A stretch of DNA of 32,534 nucleotides from Candidatus Loosdrechtia aerotolerans (GTDB lineage: Bacteria > Planctomycetota > Brocadiia > Brocadiales > Brocadiaceae). The notes below the pieces were generated by a model. The model did not search any database. It was not told the DNA's origin and saw nothing but the letters and a program-made list of their open reading frames with translations. Position numbers and translations under genes: made by a program. Positions 7,451 through 18,100 of this stretch are shown here, in pieces; position 1 is the stretch's first letter; each line of letters starts with the position of its first letter. The stretch covers positions 1 to 32,534 of the forward strand of contig SOER01000039.1 of the NCBI GenBank assembly GCA_021646405.1, given 5' to 3'.

Positions 7451-8533
7451 ATGAAAAACTCATCTCTCTCCCTATGTAAGTCTATACGTTCTTTAAGATC
7501 CATTCATTGTGGTTTGGTCCTCTGTACGTTTTGTACGGGTATGTTACTGTTTACCGGTTGTGGTCATAAAAAGGAGGAAAAAACCGTTGAAGAAGCTCTA
7601 GAATTCAAAGAGATTATCCCCATCCCGGAGGATGACAGATCAACCTATAGTGAAACGAAAACAGCTCACGCAGCCAAAGGTACCCAATCAGCTACGACCG
7701 GGCAAACGATACCCGAAGAGCCGGAAGAGTTTGATTCACCGGAAGAATTTGATTCAGAGGAGGTTGTTAGTGCAGCAACAGAACCTCTACCAACCAGGAT
7801 TCCTGATCCTGTTACGGCGCAAGATCTTTTTCATGAAGGGTTGGAGTATTTCAACCAAAATCAACTTGAAAAGGCCATTGAGTCCTTTCATAAGGCAACG
7901 AGAATGGAGCCCACCCTGGTTGAGGCTCATAAAATGAAGGGATTAGCATATAAAAAGTGCGGGGAAATACCTGATGCTATTGCTTCCCTGAGAGAGGCTA
8001 CGCGATTGGACCCGAATAATTCTGAAATATATTTCACACTAGGAACTCTCTATGCTCAGAGAGGGACGCCCGATGATGCTATACAGGTATTGGAGAAATG
8101 TGTATCTTTAAATCCCAAGAATGAAAAGGCTTATTACAATTTAGGGTGCCTGTATGGTAAAAAAGATTTCACGAACAGGGCAATTGCATCGTACCAAAAG
8201 GCAGTGAAAATTAATCCTGCTTACATCGCTGCATATTACAATCTCGGTGTAGTTTACAATAATGAAAAAATGTTTGACGAGGCAATTGAAACATTCAGAA
8301 AAGTTCTCAGCCTGGCTCCGGAAAACCATGACGCACATTATAATCTTGCCTTTGCCTATAACCAGAAGGGGATGTACGACGATGCCATAGATACGGGTGA
8401 AAAGCTCCTTGAACTTAATCCGGGAAATGCGAATGCACACTTTCTGTTAGGTGATACTTACAGTAAGTTAGGCAAGTTTAAAGAGGCAAAAGAAGAATAT
8501 GATATTTATAAGCAACTGGTATTTATAAGATAA
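7451..8533 (+). CDS. TPR-repeat lipoprotein
   Basis: The 360-residue protein has a lipoprotein signal peptide ending at the lipobox-like LLFTGC (Cys 37), so it should be anchored in a membrane after export. An acidic, low-complexity linker rich in Glu, Ser and Thr spans about residues 40-115. The rest is seven consecutive 34-residue tetratricopeptide repeats (about residues 125-355), each with the W/L-G-Y-A-F-A-P pattern, such as AYYNLGVVYNNEKMFDEAIE. Such repeats bind other proteins; no catalytic domain is present. Homologous architectures are common in planctomycetes as assembly factors, for example for cytochromes or secretion, but nothing here fixes the partner. It is flanked by long repeat-filled gaps and is probably a single-gene unit. 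Confidence 0.85.
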   Translation: MKNSSLSLCKSIRSLRSIHCGLVLCTFCTGMLLFTGCGHKKEEKTVEEALEFKEIIPIPEDDRSTYSETKTAHAAKGTQSATTGQTIPEEPEEFDSPEEFDSEEVVSAATEPLPTRIPDPVTAQDLFHEGLEYFNQNQLEKAIESFHKATRMEPTLVEAHKMKGLAYKKCGEIPDAIASLREATRLDPNNSEIYFTLGTLYAQRGTPDDAIQVLEKCVSLNPKNEKAYYNLGCLYGKKDFTNRAIASYQKAVKINPAYIAAYYNLGVVYNNEKMFDEAIETFRKVLSLAPENHDAHYNLAFAYNQKGMYDDAIDTGEKLLELNPGNANAHFLLGDTYSKLGKFKEAKEEYDIYKQLVFIR

Positions 8534-8580
8534 ATGTAACGTGTCCCAATGTAAAGAAGGATAATGAGGACGCAGATTGG

Positions 8581-9265
8581 CGCAGACTTTGTCGTGAGCA
8601 CAGTCGAACGACCTACGCAGATTTTATAGAAAACATGTGAACCACGAAGGACATGAAGAAAGGCATAATTTATAGAATTTAATAATTTGTCTAATCTGGT
8701 AACTTGTTTAACGATTGAAATTCATAATTAAGAAAGTGTTAAAAAACAGAATCAAAAGATTTGTTGTATAATTTTTTCTTCGTGCCCTTCGTGGTTAAAA
8801 TCTTTTTGGTGTGGCTTCGCCACGCTATAGTATCCAAGGGATGAAACCGAACAGAATATACTAAAAACCAAATTCAATATGATAAACGGTATATATGGGA
8901 TTCATGTAATTTTATGTCACCCTTTCAGGGTTAACTCTCTTGTTTTTTCATTATCCCAAGGTAAAAATTTACCCTGGGCTATCAGAGAAAAGCCCTTTGG
9001 GCTTTAAAAAGATTTGGTTTTCTATGGGAATGTTATAATACTCCACGGATGAAACCGAACATATTTGCAAACATCAGATTGTAATTTAAAAACTTACTCT
9101 CTTTTATAACTTATTTACAAACTTTCATAACTCCCTTACAGAAGTGTCCTTCTATGCAATTTTATTTTCTGTTCGGTTTCATATGATTAGTACTATATGT
9201 GTATCCATGGTTAATATGTAAGAATCTGCGTAGATCGTTCGACTGTGCTCACGACAAAGTCTGCG
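8581..9265. repeat. Long inverted-repeat element (43-bp arms) downstream of the TPR gene
   Basis: The left arm (8581-8623) and right arm (9223-9265) are reverse complements at 42 of 43 positions; the left arm begins CGCAGACTTTGTCGTGAGCA. The core words GTCGTGAGCACAGTCGAACG and ACGCAGATT also occur in dispersed form near 27735 and at 22441-22708. The 685-base span fills most of the gap between the TPR gene and ilvC and contains the smaller element at 8841-9182. It has no credible gene. Confidence 0.75.
8841..9182. repeat. Nested 342-bp element with 16-bp perfect terminal inverted repeats
   Basis: ATGAAACCGAACAGAA (8841-8856) and its exact complement (9167-9182) bound the element; a further ATGAAACCGAACA lies inside at 9049-9061. 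It includes an AACCCTGAAAGGGTGACAT-type palindrome (8914-8933) and AAAGCCC-TTT-GGGCTTT (8989-9005). A second, rearranged copy lies at 27891-28272. Confidence 0.65.
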
Positions 9266-9299
9266 TCCTACTCCTGGTTTTTGAGCAAAGAAATAACTT

Positions 9300-10812
<1,513 letters not shown>

Positions 10813-10815
10813 TAC

Positions 10816-11454
10816 TTATTGTACCATCCCTGAAAATCCAAAAAATGCCAGGGCCATAAGCCCGGTACAGATAAAGGCAATAGGAATACCACGTAACGGC
10901 TGGGGTATACTGACCAAAGCTAACCGTTCCCGTATCCCTGACATAAGAAGCATAGCCACAGTAAAACCGATGCCGGCCCCGAATCCCTGTACTATTGCCT
11001 GTAAAAACCCCAGTTCCCTGGGAGAATCGGTTGTATTCAAAAGTGCTACACCCAAAACGGCACAGTTCGTCGTAATTAACGGCAGATAAATACCCAGGCT
11101 TTCATACAGGGCAGGTACCATCTTCCGGAGCATCATTTCAACCAGCTGCACTAATGTCGCGATAACAAGAATATAGCTAATGGTCTTCAATACTTCTATA
11201 AGTCCCGATTCACCTACCGACGGAAAGATGTATGCAACAATATTCGTATCTCCGGGAAGAAGGATATAATTATACACGAGCCATGTCATTGCAGAAGCGA
11301 GGGTCATGACAAATGTTACCGCCATGCCCATTCCCATTGCAGATGATGTCCTTTGAGAGACCCCTATAAACGGGCAGAGCCCTAAAAATTTTGACAGAAC
11401 AAAATTATTGACAAAAACCACACTTACAATAATTAAAGCTATTTCTTTAATCAT
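10816..11454 (-). CDS. rnfA: Rnf electron-transport complex subunit A
   Basis: Integral membrane subunit of the ferredoxin:NAD+ oxidoreductase (Rnf), which couples electron flow to ion translocation. The 212-residue protein has about six membrane helices and the conserved half-helix Cys motifs NNFVLSKFLGLCPFIGVS and LPLITTNCAVLGVALLN, which place it with RnfA rather than NqrE. It overlaps rnfE by 8 bases and is followed at once by ilvN. In most bacteria rnfA is next to rnfB and the C-D-G genes; here those are absent from the whole window. Confidence 0.93.
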   Translation of the reverse strand: MIKEIALIIVSVVFVNNFVLSKFLGLCPFIGVSQRTSSAMGMGMAVTFVMTLASAMTWLVYNYILLPGDTNIVAYIFPSVGESGLIEVLKTISYILVIATLVQLVEMMLRKMVPALYESLGIYLPLITTNCAVLGVALLNTTDSPRELGFLQAIVQGFGAGIGFTVAMLLMSGIRERLALVSIPQPLRGIPIAFICTGLMALAFFGFSGMVQ

Positions 11455-12082
11455 ATTTCCTGTATTCCTTCAAGGCCTTTTCACTTTTTCTCTGTTTTTG
11501 CCAGTTAAAGAACCCTAATAACAACCCTAATGCAATAAATGCCCCGGGGGCCATGATCATGACAGATGCCGGGTTATACGACTCAGACACTTTTAACCCC
11601 AAAAACGTTCCGGCCCCCAGAACCTCACGTATGGCCGAAACAATACAGAGCGAAAGTGCCCACCCTAAACCCATTCCCACACCGTCCAGAACAGAAACAA
11701 GCAGCCTGTTCTTGTAAGCAAAAGATTCCGCCCGATACAGGATAATGCAATTGACAACGATAAGCGGTATAAATATCCCTAACGATGCGTTTAATTCAGG
11801 TGGTAAATATGCCTTCATAAGCAACTCCACCATAGTCACAAATGAAGCAATGATAACGATAAAACACGGAATACGAATTTCCCGGGGGATATACGGACGT
11901 ATAAGAGAAACGATAAAGTTGGAACTTACGAGTACAAACGTCGCTGCCCCGCCCATTGCCATTCCGTTTTTTACCGAAGTCGTAACGGCAAGGCTGGGAC
12001 ATAATCCCAGGATCAGCACAAATAAGGGATTGTAGAGGAAAAATCCCTTCGTAAATTCTTTTAAATTACTCTGTTCTGCCAT
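11447..12082 (-). CDS. rnfE: Rnf electron-transport complex subunit E
   Basis: Second paralogous membrane subunit of Rnf, forming the membrane iron-sulfur site together with RnfA. The 211-residue protein shows the Cys-containing half-helices NPLFVLILGLCPSLAVT and GIFIPLIVVNCIILYRAES plus about six membrane helices. The pattern EIRIPCFIVIIASFVTMVEL is typical of RnfE/NqrD. A basic C-terminal tail (about residues 195-211) overlaps the start of rnfA. The E-A order is the usual one, but rnfC, D, G and B are not upstream. The preceding gene is a glutaredoxin-like protein 63 bases away, so the five genes look like one transcript. Confidence 0.92.
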   Translation of the reverse strand: MAEQSNLKEFTKGFFLYNPLFVLILGLCPSLAVTTSVKNGMAMGGAATFVLVSSNFIVSLIRPYIPREIRIPCFIVIIASFVTMVELLMKAYLPPELNASLGIFIPLIVVNCIILYRAESFAYKNRLLVSVLDGVGMGLGWALSLCIVSAIREVLGAGTFLGLKVSESYNPASVMIMAPGAFIALGLLLGFFNWQKQRKSEKALKEYRKYD

Positions 12083-12145
12083 GAAAAGTATACTCCGGAA
12101 TCCTCAAGAGGCTATACATTTTGGAAACAAATGTCAAGGATAATT

Positions 12146-12400
12146 TTAAGTTACATACTTGTCAATTTCTTTATTGTCGCAACCATAGATTACTTTATCA
12201 CCGATAACCACAATGGGTAACTTGTCGGGCGATTCAATATCGTCCGTTCCCACAATCCTTATCACTTCTTTTCTTGCATCATCATCCTTATCGATGTCAT
12301 ATGAGACGTAGTTTACTTTTCTCTTGTTTAGATAAGCCAGCAGGTCATTACACTTCGGACAAAAAGGGGTACAGAATACCTTTAATTTATCTGTAGTCAT
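12146..12400 (-). CDS. Glutaredoxin-like small thiol-disulfide protein
   Basis: The 84-residue cytoplasmic protein has a thioredoxin fold with a CPKC active site (residues 14-17, in VFCTPFCPKCNDLL) and an extra Cys at position 10. A cis-Pro segment (DKLPIVVIGDKVIYG) follows. It resembles glutaredoxin/NrdH-type proteins and probably exchanges electrons with protein thiols. GGGAGGG lies 5 bases before the ATG. On the minus strand TTGACT (12473-12468) and TTGAAT (12450-12445), 17 bases apart, could be the promoter for this gene and the rnfE-rnfA-ilvN-ilvC genes behind it. The link to Rnf may be functional (redox supply) or only positional. Confidence 0.8.
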   Translation of the reverse strand: MTTDKLKVFCTPFCPKCNDLLAYLNKRKVNYVSYDIDKDDDARKEVIRIVGTDDIESPDKLPIVVIGDKVIYGCDNKEIDKYVT

Positions 12401-12520
12401 ATTTACCCTCCCTTATGAGTTAAATGGTAGATTATGAAAGGGAAATTCAAACAAAAAAGAAGGTTGCAGTCAATGAAAAAACACCATGAGGCCCCGGAAA
12501 AGCAACTCAGGGTTATTCTT

Positions 12521-12559
12521 TTGACTTGATTTTTCCGTTTTGCTAAAATCACGGAAAAA
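12521..12559 (+). promoter_or_regulatory. Promoter-like site with a 9-bp dyad across its -10 region
   Basis: TTGACT (12521-12526) and TAAAAT (12544-12549) are 17 bases apart. TTTTTCCGT (12530-12538) and ACGGAAAAA (12551-12559) form a perfect 9-bp inverted repeat flanking the -10 box. It reads towards purH and towards the decayed frame at 12547-12672. An operator for a local regulator is plausible; as an RNA hairpin it could also terminate. Confidence 0.4.
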
Positions 12560-12672
12560 GACAAAAGAAATTACAGGAAGTACAGGATTCAGGGTTAAAA
12601 GCATTAGCAAAAGAACTGTTTGGAAATAATAAATTGGAGATTGAAGTTTACCTGGAATACGGGATGATTTAG
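12547..12672 (+). pseudogene. Possible remnant of a small coding sequence upstream of purH
   Basis: After an in-frame stop at 12544 an open frame of 41 codons without a usable start codon ends at TAG (12672). Its translation looks protein-like, with KALAKELFGNNKLEIEVYLE. It sits right behind the promoter-like dyad. I do not recognise it; chance is not excluded. Confidence 0.25.
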
Positions 12673-12766
12673 AATTTATAATGTATCCCGGCCTGCCCCG
12701 GGATTATTATTTACATTATTAAATTATTCATTCTAAATACTTTTATGAAGACAGCGAGGAGAAAAG

Positions 12767-14344
12767 ATGGCAAGAGTAGAAAGGGCTCTCATCAGCGTTT
12801 CGGACAAAACAGGTATTGTAGAGTTTGCAAGGGAATTACAACATCTCGGTATTGAAATCATCTCGACAGGTGGTACATCCAAACTCCTGAAAGAAAACGG
12901 TATCAGCGTGATTGAAATATCTGAACATACCGGCTTCCCGGAGATTATGGATGGCCGGGTAAAGACCCTTCACCCAAAGGTACACGGAGGACTGCTCGCC
13001 TTAAGGGATAATGAGACCCACAAGAGGCAAATGAAGGAATTAGATATTAAACCGATCGACATAGTCGTAGTTAACCTTTATCCTTTTGAAAAAACCATTG
13101 CGAAAAAGGATGTACACATGGAGGAGGCTATCGAGAATATCGATATTGGCGGCCCCTCAATGATCCGGTCTGCTTCCAAAAACTACAAACAGGTAATTGT
13201 TGTTGTAAATCCCAAACGCTATCAGCTTATTATTGAAGAACTGAAGGCCGGTCACCTTGATATATCCGAAAAGATGCGTCTGGAACTTGCCATTGAGGCA
13301 TTCAGAACAACAGGCCGTTATGACAGGATAATTGCCAATTATCTTGACAGTCTGGGTAAGGAAAAAGAAGGGTATCCAACATCCCTTTCACTTGATTACC
13401 TGAAACGCCAGCCTCTGCGTTATGGTGAGAACCCGCATCAGACGGCAGCGTTTTATACTGAAGAGAACATCCAGGAACCTTGTGTTTCCAGTGCCCAGCA
13501 GTTATATGGAAAGGAACTTTCTTTTAACAATATTATCGACCTGAATGCGGCACTGGAATTGGTGAAAGAATTTGAACGGCCAACGGCTATCGTGATTAAA
13601 CATACAAATCCTTGCGGTGCTGCATCAGCAGATACCCTGACTGAGGCATTTAAAAGGGCATATCGCAGTGATCCTGTATCGGCATTTGGTTGTATCCTCG
13701 GTTTAAACAGGATGGTAGATATTGAAACGGCTGAGGCCATTACAGAACCCGGCCACTTTGTCGAAGCAATTATTGCACCGGAGTATGATGAAGAAGCGAT
13801 AAAAATACTTACAACAAAACGGAAATGGGGAAGTAACATAAGGCTTTTAAGGACGGGGACCCTCTCAACAAGCATGATAAACACTATTTCATACGATATG
13901 AAACGGGTAGTTGGCGGCATGCTCTTACAAACGCGGGATTTAACCATATACGATCCTGCAGCGCTCGTGTACGTCAGTAAGAAAAAACCTTCTGAAAAAG
14001 AAATAATCGATCTCCGTTTCGCCTTTATTGTCTGTAAACATGTAAAATCCAACAGTATTGTATTTGCCAGTGATGAGGCCGTCGTAGGTATTGGTGCCGG
14101 TCAGATGAGCCGGATTGATTCCACGGAAATAGCCTTAAAGAAGGCAGGTGACAGGATCAAGGGGGCGGTGATGGCATCCGATGCCTTTTTCCCTTTCAGA
14201 GACAATGTTGATGCGGCTGCAAAAGCCGGGGTTGTCGCCATTATTCAGCCCGGTGGATCTAACAGGGATGAAGAGTCAATTGCGGCAGCCGACGAACATG
14301 GAATCGCTATGGTATTTACAGGTCAGCGGCATTTCAGACATTAA
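12767..14344 (+). CDS. purH: Bifunctional AICAR transformylase / IMP cyclohydrolase
   Basis: Catalyses the last two steps of de novo purine synthesis: formylation of AICAR by 10-formyl-tetrahydrofolate, then ring closure to IMP. The 525 residues are full length. The cyclohydrolase (MGS-like) domain covers about residues 1-195 (ISVSDKTGIVEFAREL, STGGTSKLL, GRVKTLHPKVHGGLL, NIDIGGPSMIRSASKN). The transformylase domain follows (RYGENPHQTAAFY, catalytic KHTNPCGAA, DPVSAFGCILGLNR, ASDAFFPFRDNVD). The start is fixed by GAGGAG 5 bases upstream of the ATG. The gene stands alone among unrelated genes; trpF follows after 133 bases on the same strand and could share the transcript. Confidence 0.96.
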   Translation: MARVERALISVSDKTGIVEFARELQHLGIEIISTGGTSKLLKENGISVIEISEHTGFPEIMDGRVKTLHPKVHGGLLALRDNETHKRQMKELDIKPIDIVVVNLYPFEKTIAKKDVHMEEAIENIDIGGPSMIRSASKNYKQVIVVVNPKRYQLIIEELKAGHLDISEKMRLELAIEAFRTTGRYDRIIANYLDSLGKEKEGYPTSLSLDYLKRQPLRYGENPHQTAAFYTEENIQEPCVSSAQQLYGKELSFNNIIDLNAALELVKEFERPTAIVIKHTNPCGAASADTLTEAFKRAYRSDPVSAFGCILGLNRMVDIETAEAITEPGHFVEAIIAPEYDEEAIKILTTKRKWGSNIRLLRTGTLSTSMINTISYDMKRVVGGMLLQTRDLTIYDPAALVYVSKKKPSEKEIIDLRFAFIVCKHVKSNSIVFASDEAVVGIGAGQMSRIDSTEIALKKAGDRIKGAVMASDAFFPFRDNVDAAAKAGVVAIIQPGGSNRDEESIAAADEHGIAMVFTGQRHFRH

Positions 14345-14477
14345 TGCTGGTTGAGAAACCACAGATCTCACAGATTACACAGATTTAATACCGGCAGGGG
14401 CACGTTGCACGTACCCTTATTCGAAAAGAATTATAGGTATCCGCTCAATTACAACCCTATTTAGCTATAGTAAATAT

Positions 14478-15107
14478 ATGAGAGTCAAAATTTGTGGAAT
14501 CACCACCCGTGAAGATGCGTGGAGTGCTGTAGAGCTCGGTGCAGACGCCCTGGGATTTGTCTTTGCAAAGAGTCCCCGCCAGGTAACAAAGGAGCAGGCC
14601 AAAGATATTATAAAAGACTTACCTCCCTTTGTCTCTCCGGTTGGGGTTTTTGTAGATGAGCAGATACACACCATCAAAGAGATCTGCGAATTTTGTACTA
14701 TCCACACGATACAGCTTCACGGCTATGAGCCTCCTTCATATATAAGAGATTTGAACAAATATACCGTTATAAAGGCCTTTCGGATAAGAGATGACGGGGA
14801 CTTAGGGCCTATGGCAACTTACAAACCTCATGCCTTTCTTTTAGACAGCTATGTAAAGGGAACAATGGGTGGAACGGGTGTTCCTTTTCGGTGGGATATC
14901 GCCAGGGAGGCGCATACATACGGGACTATTATCCTCTCGGGTGGTCTAACTCCCGAAAATGTTAAAGAAGCCATTCATAAAGTAAAACCGTATGCAGTAG
15001 ATGTATCTTCAGGCGTTGAATCGTCTCCCGGCAGGAAGGATAAAACCTTGATAAAACAGTTCATCAGGAATGCAAAAGAAGAATCAACAGCCCTTAAATT
15101 GCCTTAG
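14478..15107 (+). CDS. trpF: Phosphoribosylanthranilate isomerase
   Basis: Third step of tryptophan synthesis: Amadori rearrangement of phosphoribosylanthranilate to CdRP. The 209-residue single-domain TIM barrel carries the general-base Cys in VKICGITTREDA (C6), the barrel blocks ADALGFVFAKSPRQV and IQLHGYE, the acid Asp in FLLDSYVKGTMGGTG, and the phosphate-binding ILSGGLTPENV and VDVSSGVESSPGRKD. No other trp gene is close, so the pathway is dispersed, as often in planctomycetes. The ribosome-binding site is weak. A CACAGATTACACAGATT repeat fragment lies in the gap before it. Transcription should end at the strong hairpin 12 bases downstream. Confidence 0.95.
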   Translation: MRVKICGITTREDAWSAVELGADALGFVFAKSPRQVTKEQAKDIIKDLPPFVSPVGVFVDEQIHTIKEICEFCTIHTIQLHGYEPPSYIRDLNKYTVIKAFRIRDDGDLGPMATYKPHAFLLDSYVKGTMGGTGVPFRWDIAREAHTYGTIILSGGLTPENVKEAIHKVKPYAVDVSSGVESSPGRKDKTLIKQFIRNAKEESTALKLP

Positions 15108-15119
15108 TATCTGATAATA

Positions 15120-15165
15120 AAACGTAGCATACCGTATCAAACCACACAATACGTATGCTACGTTT
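15120..15165. terminator. Bidirectional terminator-like stem-loop between convergent genes
   Basis: AAACGTAGCATAC (15120-15132) and GTATGCTACGTTT (15153-15165) are exact complements. Inner GTAT/ATAC pairs extend the stem after one bulged base, leaving a loop around CAAACCACACA. A-rich on the left and T-rich on the right, it suits termination of both trpF (plus) and the repeat protein (minus). Confidence 0.7.
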
Positions 15166-15199
15166 CCCGCTAATCCGGCAGATCAGTTATCTGTGTACT

Positions 15200-18100
15200 T
15201 CAGTTTACATCAACGGCCATCTTGAGGTCCCTGTTGGTAGCATCATAGTAACTGATATATCCATCACCGGATGTGCTAACGGCTAAAGAGTTATACTGGC
15301 CTACGAATCCTGCACTATCAACCGTTTTTATCGTCCATGCTCCGGACGTATAGATTGCACATTTGAGGTCCTCATTGGTAACATCAAGGTAGCTGATATA
15401 TATCTTACCAGATGAACCAAGAGCTATGGAGGTATACGAACCCACATTTTCTGTACTATCAATTGTCTCTGCCACCCATGATCCGGATGCATTGGTTGCA
15501 TACTTGAGGTCTGTATTGGAAACATCATAGTAGCTGATATAGGCATTACCTGATGAATCAAGGGCTATGGAGGTATACCACCCTACATTTCCTGTACTAT
15601 CAATTGTTTCTGTCACCCACGATCCGGATGCATTGGTTGCATACCTGAGATCCCTACTCGTACTATCATAGTAGCTGATATAGGCATTGTTTGATGAATC
15701 AAGGGCTATGGAGGTATATTCACCCACATCCCCTGTACTGTCAATTGTTTCTGTCACCCATGATCCGGATGCGTTGGTTGCATACCTGAGGTCCCTATTC
15801 GTACTATCATAGTAGCTGATATAGGCATTGTTTGATGAATCAAGGGCCAGAGAGGTATACAACCCTATATTTCCTGTACTCTCTACCGTTTCTATCACCC
15901 ATGATCCGGATGCGTTGGTTGCATACCTGAGGTCGTCATTGGAAACATCATAGTAACTGATATAGGCATTGTTCGATGAATCAAGGGCCAGAGAGGTGTA
16001 CAATCCTACAGCCCCCGCACTATCGATTGTTTCTATCACCCATGATCCGGATGCATTGGTTGCATACCTGAGGTCTCCCTTCGTACTATTATAGTAGCTG
16101 ATATACGTATTGTTTGATGAATCAAGGGCCAGAGAGGTATACAACCCTACATTTCCTGACTTATCTACCAGTTCCGTCAGCCATGATCCATATGCATTGG
16201 TTGCATACCTGAGGCCTGCGTTAGCAGCATCATAATAGCTGATATGGGCATTATTTGATGAATCAAGGGCTATGGAGGTATATTCACCCACATTCCCTGT
16301 ACTATCAATTGTTTCTGTCACCCATGATCCGGATGCGTTGGCTGCATACTTGAGATCCTTATTGGTAGTATCATAGTAGCTGATATAGACATTGTTCGAT
16401 GAATCGAGGGCTATAGAGGTATATTTACCTACACTTCCTGTACTATCAATTGTTTCTGTCACCCATGATCCGGATGCGTTGGCTGCATACTTGAGATCCC
16501 TATTGGAAACATCATAGTAGCTGATATAGGCATTATTTGATGAATCAATGGCTATAGAGGTATATTTACCTACACTTTCTGTACTATCCACCGTTTCTGT
16601 CACCCATGATCCGGATGCGTTGGTTGCATACTTGAGGTCTGTATTGGAAATATCATAGTAGCTGATATAGACATTGTTCGATGAATCGAGGGTTATAGAG
16701 GTATAGTTACCTACACTTCCTGTACTATCAATTGTCTCTGTCACCCATGATCCGGATGCATTGGTTGCATACTTGAGATCCCTGTTGGAAACATCATAGT
16801 AGCTGATATAGGCATTACCTGATGAATCAAGGGCTATAGAGGTATGTTTACCAACATCTCCCGTGCTCTCAACGGTCTCTATTGCCCACGATCCGGATAC
16901 GTTGGTTGCATACTTGAGGTCCCCGTTGGTACTGTCATAGTAGCTAATAAAGAAATTATCTGATGCATCAGCAACAAGAGATGCATAATCGACATTATAC
17001 GACGCCGAATCTACTATTTCATATCCCCAACTGCTGCCATCAAAATATGCATGGTAAAGATAATCTCCGCCATAAACAATATGGGGGTTATTACTGGAAT
17101 CAAGAGCGATTGCCTTTGAATAAAGAAGGTTGTCAAAGAATTTTGGACCATCTACTACTTCGGTTGACATCGTAATGGCTTCGGTAGTAAAATCCCAGGT
17201 ATAGGCCTTTGTCATTGTATTTCCACTCAGGTCTTCCACACCTACTATTGTAGCGGTATAGGTAGTTGAAGGTTTTAAATATCCTGATGGTATAAAGTGT
17301 ACGGTAAAGGTTTCGCTGTTGTACTCTACGGTCCCCGTTACCCCACCGGTCTCATCTCTCAGAGTAAACGTGGATGTGTTTACCGTCGGCTCATGTACAT
17401 CTTCACTAAACGTTGCAGTAATAACAGCATCCATAGCTACTCCCGTCTCGCCGTCGGATAAATCAGTAGAAACAACGGAAGGTGGATTGATATCAATTGT
17501 TGTAAATGTTCTCTCAGCGCCCTTGTCAGTACCTCCGCTATTCTCTGCTACAACACGATAATAATATGTTGTTTCCGGTGTCAGCTTATTAATCTTCTTC
17601 CTTACAAATACAAAATCCCCGCCACTGCCGATTTCCACAGAGGAAGATGTATCCGTATATTCACCGCTGGCCGTCCCATATTCAAACCATACCGTAGTGG
17701 GTGATCTCCTCGGATGTACTTTAGCCGTCAGTATTGCTGTTTTCGCCAACACATCTTTTGCCGCTAGTGTTTTTGCAGTTGGTGGTGGCGCGTTCGTCGT
17801 AAATGTTCTCTCAACGCCCTCGCCGGTACCTGCGCTATTCTGTGCTACAATACGATAAAAATACGTTGTGGCCGGTTTCAGCTTGTTAACCTTTTTCCTT
17901 ACCAGTTCAAAATCCCCGCTACTGCCGATATCCACAGGGGGGGTCTGATTCGCATATTCACCACTGGCCGTTCCGTATTCAAACCATGCCGTAGTGGGTA
18001 ATTCCCCCGGGTTTACCTTGCCCCTCAGCATTGCTGCTTTGTTCAACACGTCTTTTGCCAACAGTGTTCTGGCGATAGGAGCACTCTCGGCTGATGCCTC

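Noticed and set aside
10816-12082. Assignment of the two membrane genes as nqrE/nqrD
   Set aside because: Motifs NNFVLSKFLGLCPF and LPLITTNCAVLGVALLN follow RnfA; no other nqr gene is adjacent.
13453-14052. 199-codon open frame antisense to purH
   Set aside because: It lies entirely within a well-conserved full-length purH and shows no protein family features or initiation signals.
15203-16987. Regularly spaced repeats that could be taken for a CRISPR array
   Set aside because: Units are 141 bp, contiguous, in frame, and encode a 47-residue protein motif; there are no unique spacers.
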